22,453 bases of DNA from UBA7672 sp964550535 (GTDB lineage: Bacteria > Pseudomonadota > Alphaproteobacteria > Caulobacterales > Hyphomonadaceae): the NCBI GenBank assembly GCA_964550535.1, contig CAZJZQ010000054.1, forward strand, positions 1 through 22,453. Direction: 5' to 3'. Of the stretch, positions 1 to 5,674 are shown in pieces; positions within the stretch are counted from its first letter, which is position 1; every line of letters begins with the position of its first letter. The notes under the pieces were generated by a model. The model ran no database searches. It saw only the letters and a program-made list of their open reading frames with translations, and had not been told where the DNA came from. The position numbers and the translations under genes were made by a program.

Positions 1-514
1 AGGCCGACGGCTCGGGAATTTCGCGCGAGAACAGCGCGCGCTCCGGCAGCACGAGATGGACGCGCGCAAACTGCACGCGGTCCAGCGTCCGGATGGTGCG
101 GGCGAGTTCGCCTTCCAGCGCGCGGACGCGGTTGATGTTCTGGACGAAGGTGGTGGCGCCGAGCGCCTCGGTCTTGTCGAAGATTTCCCAGCCGACCGAG
201 CCGCGCGTCGGCAGGCCCTGCTCGGACAGCATCATCCGGGCGTCATCGACCCGGGCGCGATCAACGAAAATCGCCGAACCGCCGCCTTCGAGCTTGTATT
301 TGACGCCGGCAGTGTCGAGCCGGGCGGTCATGTCGGCCGCTTCCTGCAGGTCGAGACCGGAGAAAAGCAGAGCGTCGCCGGTGGATTCACCGCGAAGCAT
401 GATGACGCCCAGGCCGCCGCCGACCAATGCGGTGACGATAAGCGCGGCGGCGATTCGCACGCGGCCGGACTTCGCCAGATTGGCAATCACGTTATTTGAA
501 GGGGAATCCGCCAT
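1..514 (-). CDS. fliF: Flagellar M-ring protein FliF, N-terminal part (cut by window edge)
   Basis: FliF forms the MS ring in the inner membrane, the base on which the flagellar rotor and export gate assemble. The 171 visible codons begin MADSPSNNVIANL and include a hydrophobic segment near residues 20-37 (the first membrane helix). The YscJ/FliF-type ring domain follows, with family-typical stretches such as LLFSGLDLQEAADM, GLPTRGSVGWEIFD and RALEGELARTIRTLD, and then FARVHLVLP. The ATG is at 514-512. Only a weak GGGCGG-type purine stretch precedes it, but no other start fits the family. The gene lies downstream of sciP on the same strand, behind a terminator-like hairpin, so it probably has its own promoter in 515-629. 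The identification is firm; the C-terminal half is outside the window. Confidence 0.95.
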   Translation of the reverse strand, partial: MADSPSNNVIANLAKSGRVRIAAALIVTALVGGGLGVIMLRGESTGDALLFSGLDLQEAADMTARLDTAGVKYKLEGGGSAIFVDRARVDDARMMLSEQGLPTRGSVGWEIFDKTEALGATTFVQNINRVRALEGELARTIRTLDRVQFARVHLVLPERALFSREIPEPSA

Positions 515-586
515 CGCCGCCCGGAAAAAACTGCCCGCCGACCCATCGGCTAGGCAGGAATTTCCCGGTGCAGCGTAAACGGCAGA

Positions 587-610
587 TTAATGCCGGCGTT
601 AACCCGGCAA
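587..610 (-). promoter_or_regulatory. Possible CtrA/FlbD-type control region of fliF
   Basis: Two TTAA half-sites (587-590 and 599-602, the latter TTAAC) are separated by 8 bases. The CtrA consensus is TTAA-N7-TTAA, so this is one base too wide. The octamer CCCGGCAA (603-610) follows directly and recurs as an inverted repeat between fliK and flgK. In Caulobacter, fliF is activated by CtrA and repressed by FlbD, so such a pair would fit at 73-96 bases upstream of the fliF start. The spacing mismatch keeps this tentative. Confidence 0.35.
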
Positions 611-629
611 TTTTGACCGTCCAGGGAGG

Positions 630-666
630 AAAAAACCCGCGCCCCCGGTGGAGAAGGAGCGCGGGG
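630..666 (-). terminator. Rho-independent terminator after sciP
   Basis: Arms CCCGCGC (636-642) and GCGCGGG (659-665) pair perfectly over seven G/C pairs with a 16-base loop. In the minus direction the stem is followed by an uninterrupted T6 run (635-630). It starts about 13 bases past the sciP stop, so it ends the sciP transcript and separates it from fliF. Confidence 0.75.
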
Positions 667-678
667 ATATATTACGTA

Positions 679-948
679 TCAGCGATAGTTCTGCAGGCGC
701 GTGGTCCGCAGACCCTTCACGCCATAGCGTTCGTAGAGGCGTTCCCATCCGCCGAACTCTTCTTTCGAGAGTTCGTAACGGTCGCAGGCGTCTTCCATGG
801 TCAGAAGTCCGCCGCGGACCGCCGCGACGACTTCCGCCTTGCGGCGTGTCACCCAGCGCTGGATGCCGGGAGGCGGCAGATCCGCGAGGGTCAGGTCTCG
901 CCCGTCGGGTCCCACGACAGGCGCGCTTGAAGCGCTTTGGCTCAGCAT
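679..948 (-). CDS. sciP: SciP-type cell-cycle regulator (DUF1153)
   Basis: SciP is a small helix-turn-helix protein that, in Caulobacter, binds CtrA and blocks recruitment of RNA polymerase at CtrA promoters, including flagellar ones. The 89-residue product has the conserved core: VVGPDGRDLTLADLPPPG, then RWVTRRKAEVVAAVRGGLLT, then the helix-turn-helix region EDACDRYELSKEEFGGWERL, and a C-terminal LRTTRLQNYR. The reading frame extends upstream to 1077, but the ATG at 948-946 is chosen because GGGAG lies 7 bases before it and the product then has the family length. The gene sits between flgE and fliF and has its own terminator. The flgE hairpin upstream implies a separate promoter in 949-1125. 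Confidence 0.93.
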   Translation of the reverse strand: MLSQSASSAPVVGPDGRDLTLADLPPPGIQRWVTRRKAEVVAAVRGGLLTMEDACDRYELSKEEFGGWERLYERYGVKGLRTTRLQNYR

Positions 949-993
949 GGTCTTCTCCCTCTGCTGCTCGTCTTTCAGAGGGTCACCATACGC

Positions 994-1053
994 AAAGCGC
1001 TTTAAGCCACGGCTGAGTTGGACGGTGCGCTTTTCCGTAAAATTCAATGAATT
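994..1053. promoter_or_regulatory. Palindromes upstream of sciP
   Basis: The stretch upstream of sciP holds two perfect inverted repeats: AAAGCGCTTT (994-1003) and AATTCA-A-TGAATT (1041-1053). The core AAGCGCTT occurs again within the first sciP codons (about 930-938). GANTC sites, targets of the CcrM methylase in this group, lie at 1079-1083 and 1181-1185. No clear -35/-10 pair was found. These are candidate operators only. Confidence 0.25.
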
Positions 1054-1125
1054 AGATGGGCGCGCGGAGACCAGCAAAGACTCGTGATTTCAGCGTGTTG
1101 ACGCGTGCGCGGACATAAAAGGAAA

Positions 1126-1153
1126 GCCCGCCCCGGCGCGAACCGGAGCGGGC
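1126..1153 (-). terminator. Terminator-like hairpin after flgE
   Basis: The 11-base arms 1126-1136 and 1143-1153 pair with one C/A mismatch around a 6-base loop. In the minus direction the stem is followed by TTTCCTTTT. It lies 60 bases past the flgE stop and would end the fliK-flgD-flgE transcript. The broken T tract leaves some doubt about efficiency. Confidence 0.6.
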
Positions 1154-1212
1154 GTTTCACATCGGATCAGGATCGTGAACGACTCCTTACCGCTTTTCAG
1201 CCGCTAGCGCGT

Positions 1213-2574
1213 CTAGCGCTTCAGGCGGATCAGTTCGTCGAGCATCTCGTCGGCCGTCGTGATGATCTTCGACGCCGCCGAATAGGCGCGCTGGGTCATG
1301 ATCAGCGAGGAGAATTCCTCCGCGAGGTCGACGGTGGAGCTTTCCAGCGCCCGCGACTTCACTTCGCCGCCGCCGCCGCTGCCGGGAGCGCGCATGGCGA
1401 GAGGGCCGCTGGCCGGACCGAGGCGGTAAACGCCGCCGCGTTCAGCGATCAGGCCGTCCACGTTCGGGAAGGTCGCGATCGGGATCTGGTAGATTTGGCG
1501 TGCGAGGCCGTTGGTAAAGATGGCGGTGACGAAGCCGTCGTCGTCCACGTCCACGGAAGCCAGCGAACCGAACGGCGTGCCGTCCACCGACGAGGTGCCC
1601 AGCGTGGACGCCGCATCAAAGTTGGTGAGGCCGGCGCGGGTCGACGAACCGCCGAAGTCCAGGTTGATCGTCTGCGTCGCCACGCCGAGCAGCGCGCCCC
1701 ATTGCGGGCCCGTGCCGACACCGTTCTGGCCGATCGTGAAATCGGTCGGCAGGGTGGAGTTGGCGCGGTCGAGCTGGCCGAAGGTCGTGAACCGCACGGT
1801 TCCGACCGCGAGTTGCCCATCGACCAGGCCGCCGCCGGCGATCACTTCGCCCGGAGGCAGGTGAACTTCGGTGAGCCATTCGTTCGGGCCCGATTTCAGG
1901 AAGGAGAAGGTCAGCGTGTGCAGCCCGCCCTGGCTGTCATAGAGCTGGACCGGGATCTGGAAATCCGGCGTGACGTCGCCGGAGGCCATATTGTTGGTGG
2001 CGACGTTATATGTGGCCGCGTCCGGTGAGATGGGCTGCGACGATTGCAGGTTGGCCGACAGGACGATGTTGGAGGTCGCCTGCGCGTCGCCCGCGATGCC
2101 CGCGACGCGAACCGGCGCGAGGTCTTGCAGGTTGGTCGGGTTGGCGTTCAGCGAGCCGTCTTCGTCCAGCGTCCAGCCTTGCAGGTAGTAGCCCGCCGAG
2201 TTGCGCAGGTAGCCGTTCGAGTCCGGCGTGAAGTGACCGGCGCGCGTGTAATAATAGGGGTCGGCAGCGGTTGCGTCGTCGCTGCGGCCACGCACCACGA
2301 AGAAGCCCGAGCCCGAAATCGCGAGGTGGGTCGACACGGATGAGGCCTGCGGCGAGCCCTGTTCCGACATCATCGCGGAGTGGTTGGCCAGAACGCCGCC
2401 GGCGTTGTGGCTGGTGAGGCCGTTCTGCGAGGTCAGCAGCGCGGTGAAGTCGTTGCGCAGGCGCTTGTAGCCCACGGTGTTGACGTTCGCGATGTTGTCC
2501 GAGATCGCCGCAAGCGCGGAGGAGTTGGCGCGCAGACCCGCCGCACCCGCCAGCATGGCCGAAGAAATACTCAT
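1213..2574 (-). CDS. flgE: Flagellar hook protein FlgE
   Basis: FlgE polymerises outside the cell into the hook that joins the basal body to the filament. The 453-residue product has the flagellar rod/hook N-terminal motif SDNIANVNTVGYKRLRNDF (about residues 25-43). The middle carries hook-type beta domains with SGSGFFVVRG near residue 88. The coiled C-terminal signature is EEFSSLIMTQRAYSAASKII followed by TADEMLDELIRLKR. The start ATG is at 2574-2572 with GGGAG about 10 bases upstream. It lies 100 bases downstream of flgD on the same strand and is most likely in the fliK-flgD-flgE operon, ended by the hairpin at 1126-1153. The identity is secure from both conserved termini. Confidence 0.95.
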   Translation of the reverse strand: MSISSAMLAGAAGLRANSSALAAISDNIANVNTVGYKRLRNDFTALLTSQNGLTSHNAGGVLANHSAMMSEQGSPQASSVSTHLAISGSGFFVVRGRSDDATAADPYYYTRAGHFTPDSNGYLRNSAGYYLQGWTLDEDGSLNANPTNLQDLAPVRVAGIAGDAQATSNIVLSANLQSSQPISPDAATYNVATNNMASGDVTPDFQIPVQLYDSQGGLHTLTFSFLKSGPNEWLTEVHLPPGEVIAGGGLVDGQLAVGTVRFTTFGQLDRANSTLPTDFTIGQNGVGTGPQWGALLGVATQTINLDFGGSSTRAGLTNFDAASTLGTSSVDGTPFGSLASVDVDDDGFVTAIFTNGLARQIYQIPIATFPNVDGLIAERGGVYRLGPASGPLAMRAPGSGGGGEVKSRALESSTVDLAEEFSSLIMTQRAYSAASKIITTADEMLDELIRLKR

Positions 2575-2615
2575 GGTTCAAAGCTCCCGAACCTGTGTCT
2601 GTTTTTTTTGAAGGT

Positions 2616-2630
2616 GGCTGCTTTGCAGCC
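2616..2630. other. Small hairpin in flgD-flgE spacer
   Basis: GGCTGC (2616-2621) and GCAGCC (2625-2630) form a perfect 6-bp stem with a 3-base loop in the 100-base flgD-flgE gap. In the transcript it is followed by an A8 run (2609-2602), not by U, so it is not a standard terminator. It might be a processing or stability element that lets flgE be expressed more than flgD; this is inference. Confidence 0.35.
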
Positions 2631-2674
2631 TGCCGGCGCGGTTCGGGCGCCCGTAGTCCGTCGCGGTAAAGCAG

Positions 2675-3346
2675 CTATTGTTGATGCAGAACCCGCAGAA
2701 TGTCGGAATATCCGAAGATGCCCGCCGGAGTAGCGATGGCGGGTTCGCCGTGCGTGAGATCGATGCCGGTGACTTTTGCGATCAGGGAGTGCGAAGGCTC
2801 GATCTTCGCTTCGTTGGCGTCACGCGCCACGACGTTGATATAGTAGATGCCGTCCTTGGCGGTCTCGCCGTTGAACAGCTTTCCATCCCATGTGTAGTCA
2901 TGGCTGCCGGACGCCTTGCGCTCCGGCGATTCCGACCACAGCACCTTCCCCTTCGCATCGGTGATCGTGACCGTGGCGGACTCGGCGTCCTTGGGCAGCG
3001 TGTATCGCCACGATACGGGATCGCCCGCGAACTGCGCGCCGGACGAGTTGATAAGAGCGGTCTGGCCGAGATAGCCGGACAGGGCGGCGCCCGCATTGCC
3101 GATGGTGGCGTTGAACACGGATTCGAGCAGCTTGTTGGAGCGGATCTGCTGCTCCACGCTTGAGAATTGCACCAGCTGTTCGGTGAACTTCGAGCTGTCC
3201 GTCGGCTCCAGCGGGTCCTGGTTCTGGATCTGGGCGGTCAGGATGCTGATGAAGGTGTCGAAGTTGCTCGACAGAGCAGCCTGGGCGCCGGCGTCGCCGC
3301 CGAGATTGTAGTTGCCGCCCGACACGAAGGAAACAAGATCAACCAT
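2675..3346 (-). CDS. flgD: Flagellar hook cap / assembly protein FlgD
   Basis: FlgD forms the temporary cap under which FlgE subunits are added to the growing hook. The 223-residue product carries the conserved N-terminal block TFISILTAQIQNQDPLEPTD followed by FTEQLVQFSSVEQQIRSN (about residues 31-70). A FlgD Ig-like domain follows, with WSESPERKASGSHDYTWDG and a hydrophobic C-terminal end. The ATG at 3346-3344 is preceded by AAGGA at about 9 bases, which overlaps the end of fliK. The gap to fliK is only 12 bases, so the two are co-transcribed and probably translationally coupled. The family assignment is clear. Confidence 0.95.
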   Translation of the reverse strand: MVDLVSFVSGGNYNLGGDAGAQAALSSNFDTFISILTAQIQNQDPLEPTDSSKFTEQLVQFSSVEQQIRSNKLLESVFNATIGNAGAALSGYLGQTALINSSGAQFAGDPVSWRYTLPKDAESATVTITDAKGKVLWSESPERKASGSHDYTWDGKLFNGETAKDGIYYINVVARDANEAKIEPSHSLIAKVTGIDLTHGEPAIATPAGIFGYSDILRVLHQQ

Positions 3347-3358
3347 CGCTCAAATCCT

Positions 3359-5200
3359 TCAGGCCACGAGATTCAGCCGCGTGAAACGGCCGGCGTAGGT
3401 TTGGGGAGTGGACGTCTGCACGTCCGGCTCGATTTCAACAGGCAGCGCGGCGATTACGCCGTTGCGCCATGGCTGGGTTTCGCGCGCGTTGCCGCGGGCG
3501 CCGTTATTGTCGTTCGACATCTCGAACTTCAAACCGTTGTCGGCAAGGTCGACGCCAGCGTCGGAGAGGGCGCGCTCCAGCGAGCGGGCGCCGCGCATCA
3601 GGTCTGTGAGGGCGGCGCTGTCGTGGGCGGCGATGACGGCGTGCACCTTGCGGTCGGCGCCGACTTCGATGCGAACGTCGACCTTGCCCAGCTCCGCGGG
3701 ATCAAGACGGACTTCGATGCGCTGCGCGCGGCCATCGAAGCGTTCGGAGATGCGGGCGAACACCTGCTGCGCCGCAGGCGTTGCGGCCTGGGGAGTATAG
3801 GAGGGGCCGGTGGGCGTCTTGTGCGCCAGCGTTGCGACATCGGCGGGCGTGGCTTGTGTCACTGCGGCCGGGGCGGGCGCGGCGATGTCGGTGGTTGCCT
3901 GCGCAGCGGCCTGGGTGGTGGGCTGAGTGGTGGCCTGAGCAGGGGAAGCTTGAGCGGAGGAAGCCTGGGTGGTGGAGGTCTGGGCGGAGAGGGCGTCAGC
4001 GGGCGATGCCTGTGCGCCGGTATTCGCCGTTGCGGCAGGCGAGGCGGTGGAGGCCGGAGCGGTGTTCGTCGCCGTCAGGTCAGGCTGCGCGGCTTGCGCG
4101 CCGGCGGCGGTGATCGGCGTGGGCGTAGCTTGAGGCGCAGTTTCGGCGGGCGCCGTCACCGGAGCGGTGTTGGTTGAAGCTTGCGGCTTCACATCGGCGG
4201 CGGTCGCAGCGGACGTTTCCGTGGCGCGCTGCGGCTTGCCGTTGGCCTGTTTGGCGGCCTGTGTGGCGGCCTGTGTGGCGGCCTGTGTGGCGGCCTGCGT
4301 GCCGGATTGGGCGCCAGGCTGGGCGTTGGCGGGGGCTATGACGGCTTGAACAGCAGCTGCGGCCTGCGGGGCTGCGGTCTGGTTCGTAGCGATCGGGGCC
4401 AGGATAGCAGCAGTCGCGGCGACAGGTGTGGAAACCGCGTTGGCGACCTGCGGCGTGGACTGGGGCGATGCGTCCGCCGCCGTGTTCGGCGCCGCCGCAG
4501 TGTTCGGCGCGGTGGCGCCGGAGGTGGCGAGCCCTGACGGCGCAGCTTGCTTGCCGGCGGTGGTTGCCGGTGCAGCCGGTGCGGCCGCAGGTTGAGCTGT
4601 CGTTGGTTGCGCGGCGACCGCCTGGTCCGGCGTGTTGGCGGCGGGCGCCTGCGGCGCCGTTGCGGCCGGCGCGGCGTTGGCCGGTGATGCCAGTTGCGGA
4701 GCCGGTGTTGCCAATTGCGGGGCGGGTTGTGCGATGGCGGGCGCGGGTGTCGCGGACAGGTCGGCGGCCTGCGCGGCATTCGCGGCTGCGGCCGGCGCGG
4801 GGATGGTGACGTCGCCCGCGATGACAGGTGCGGGGGGCTGCACGGGTGCGACCGGAACAGGTGCGGCGGGAACAGGCTCGACAAAAACAGGCGCAGCGAT
4901 GACGACGGCGTCGCTTGCCGGTTCGATGGCGGCGGGTTCGGCGGTGTCCGCAGATTGCGCGGCGCCTTCACCCGCCAGCGGCGCGAGAAGCGCGGCGGCG
5001 GTCTGCGCCGTGTTGGGGGCGGCGGGCGGCTGGGGGCTGGCCTGGTTTGCTGGCTGGGTGGACGCGGTTCCGGAGGCGGCGAGGACGGCCGCGAACGATT
5101 CCTGCGGCGCGTCCTGGGCCGGGGCGGCGGACGCAGCCGTCTTTACGCCGCCCTGCGTGGGCGCCGCGAAGAATGGCAGGAAGGAATGAGCCACGCTCAT
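3359..5200 (-). CDS. fliK: Flagellar hook-length control protein FliK
   Basis: FliK is the secreted ruler that sets hook length and switches the flagellar export gate to filament substrates. From the ATG at 5200-5198 (MSVAHSFLPFFAAP) the product has 613 residues. The first 470 or so are low-complexity sequence rich in Ala, Pro, Gln and Thr, as expected for the flexible ruler. A Flg_hook-type C-terminal domain (about 475-570) contains QRIEVRLDPAELGKVDVRIE and DLMRGARSLERALSDAGVDL. The frame is open up to 5359, but the upstream codons overlap the sigma-54 promoter, so the shorter start is preferred. GGAG lies rather far (about 12 bases) from this ATG, so the start is moderately certain. Four 12-base repeats lie inside the gene. 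It leads the fliK-flgD-flgE operon. Confidence 0.9.
   Translation of the reverse strand: MSVAHSFLPFFAAPTQGGVKTAASAAPAQDAPQESFAAVLAASGTASTQPANQASPQPPAAPNTAQTAAALLAPLAGEGAAQSADTAEPAAIEPASDAVVIAAPVFVEPVPAAPVPVAPVQPPAPVIAGDVTIPAPAAAANAAQAADLSATPAPAIAQPAPQLATPAPQLASPANAAPAATAPQAPAANTPDQAVAAQPTTAQPAAAPAAPATTAGKQAAPSGLATSGATAPNTAAAPNTAADASPQSTPQVANAVSTPVAATAAILAPIATNQTAAPQAAAAVQAVIAPANAQPGAQSGTQAATQAATQAATQAAKQANGKPQRATETSAATAADVKPQASTNTAPVTAPAETAPQATPTPITAAGAQAAQPDLTATNTAPASTASPAATANTGAQASPADALSAQTSTTQASSAQASPAQATTQPTTQAAAQATTDIAAPAPAAVTQATPADVATLAHKTPTGPSYTPQAATPAAQQVFARISERFDGRAQRIEVRLDPAELGKVDVRIEVGADRKVHAVIAAHDSAALTDLMRGARSLERALSDAGVDLADNGLKFEMSNDNNGARGNARETQPWRNGVIAALPVEIEPDVQTSTPQTYAGRFTRLNLVA
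4252..4299. repeat. 12-base tandem repeat within fliK
   Basis: There are four copies of a 12-base unit, TGGCGGCCTGTG on the plus strand (4252, 4264, 4276, 4288; the last has one substitution). They encode TQAA repeats in the FliK ruler region. The unit is a multiple of three, so copy-number change keeps the frame but lengthens or shortens the protein. Confidence 0.85.
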
Positions 5201-5262
5201 ACCGGAATAAAACTCCGACCCTGCTCCCGCGCACGATGCGGCCATGGAGCGGATTGGACGCC

Positions 5263-5278
5263 TGCAACGGCCGGGCCA
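5263..5278 (-). promoter_or_regulatory. Sigma-54 promoter of fliK-flgD-flgE
   Basis: Read on the minus strand this is TGGCCCG-GCCG-TTGCA. The sigma-54 consensus is TGGCACG-N4-TTGCA, so there is one mismatch and the essential GG-N10-GC spacing is exact. Transcription would start near 5252, giving a leader of about 50 bases before fliK. Hook genes in Caulobacter are sigma-54 dependent, which agrees. Confidence 0.7.
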
Positions 5279-5304
5279 GTTCTGGAAACCAGAAAAACAA
5301 AGCA

Positions 5305-5322
5305 TATACAGGCGCTTGTATA
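5305..5322. promoter_or_regulatory. 18-base perfect palindrome
   Basis: TATACA-GGCGCT-TGTATA: the outer 6-base arms are exact inverted repeats and the inner GGCGCT differs from its reverse complement AGCGCC only at its outer positions. Its AT-rich arms stand out in this GC-rich gap, and TATAAT (5319-5324, plus) overlaps the right arm. It lies just upstream of the fliK sigma-54 element. It could be a repressor site or the -10 of an additional promoter; neither can be decided here. Confidence 0.45.
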
Positions 5323-5351
5323 ATGGGGGTGGAGGTGGTTTCCGCTTCCTG

Positions 5352-5391
5352 CCCGGCAATCCCGGCCAGGCGCGCGGCAGATGTTGCCGGG
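5352..5391. promoter_or_regulatory. Spaced inverted repeat, candidate FlbD-type enhancer
   Basis: CCCGGCAA (5352-5359) and TTGCCGGG (5384-5391) are exact inverted copies, 24 bases apart. Their centre is about 107 bases from the fliK -12 element and about 94 from the flgK one. That is the distance range at which sigma-54 activators bind. The arm also occurs upstream of fliF (603-610). Assignment to FlbD rests on position and known flagellar regulation in this group. Confidence 0.5.
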
Positions 5392-5451
5392 CGCGGGCAG
5401 GTCTGGGCGTGCGGCCCCGGGGGTATTGCCGTCAACCATGAGGAAGACGAC

Positions 5452-5466
5452 TGGCCCGGGTCTTGC
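5452..5466 (+). promoter_or_regulatory. Sigma-54 promoter of flgK-flgL
   Basis: TGGCCCG-GGTC-TTGC matches the sigma-54 consensus TGGCACG-N4-TTGC with one mismatch and exact GG-N10-GC spacing. The mismatch is the same A-to-C change as in the fliK element. The start of transcription would be near 5478, leaving a long leader of about 200 bases before flgK. Confidence 0.7.
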
Positions 5467-5674
5467 GTGGTTAAGGGCTGACGATGTGGCCAGTGGCCGG
5501 ACCGTTCGGACCGCAGAAGCGGATGCGCGGAAAATTCGCGCAATAATTCAGAAAGATAGAACGGCGCCGGCGGAGACTGGCTGCGTTCGGGTTGCGCGGC
5601 AAATTCTGCCTGTCCGGCAGTTTCGGCAGCGTCGCCCGGCAGCGGCGGCCATGCGGGCCGCGATGGAGATGCGC

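Larger units (their letters stand above)
5201..5674. other. Intergenic control region between fliK and flgK
   Basis: These 474 bases separate the divergent fliK and flgK genes. No convincing coding sequence was found: short open frames exist on both strands but lack ribosome sites and family features. The region contains two divergent sigma-54 core promoters, an 18-base palindrome and a spaced inverted repeat, each listed separately. Confidence 0.7.

Noticed and set aside
3167..5323. Long plus-strand open frames opposite fliK and flgD
   Set aside because: Gly/Arg- and Trp/Arg-rich products arise from the low-complexity fliK codons read backwards; no ribosome sites or domains.
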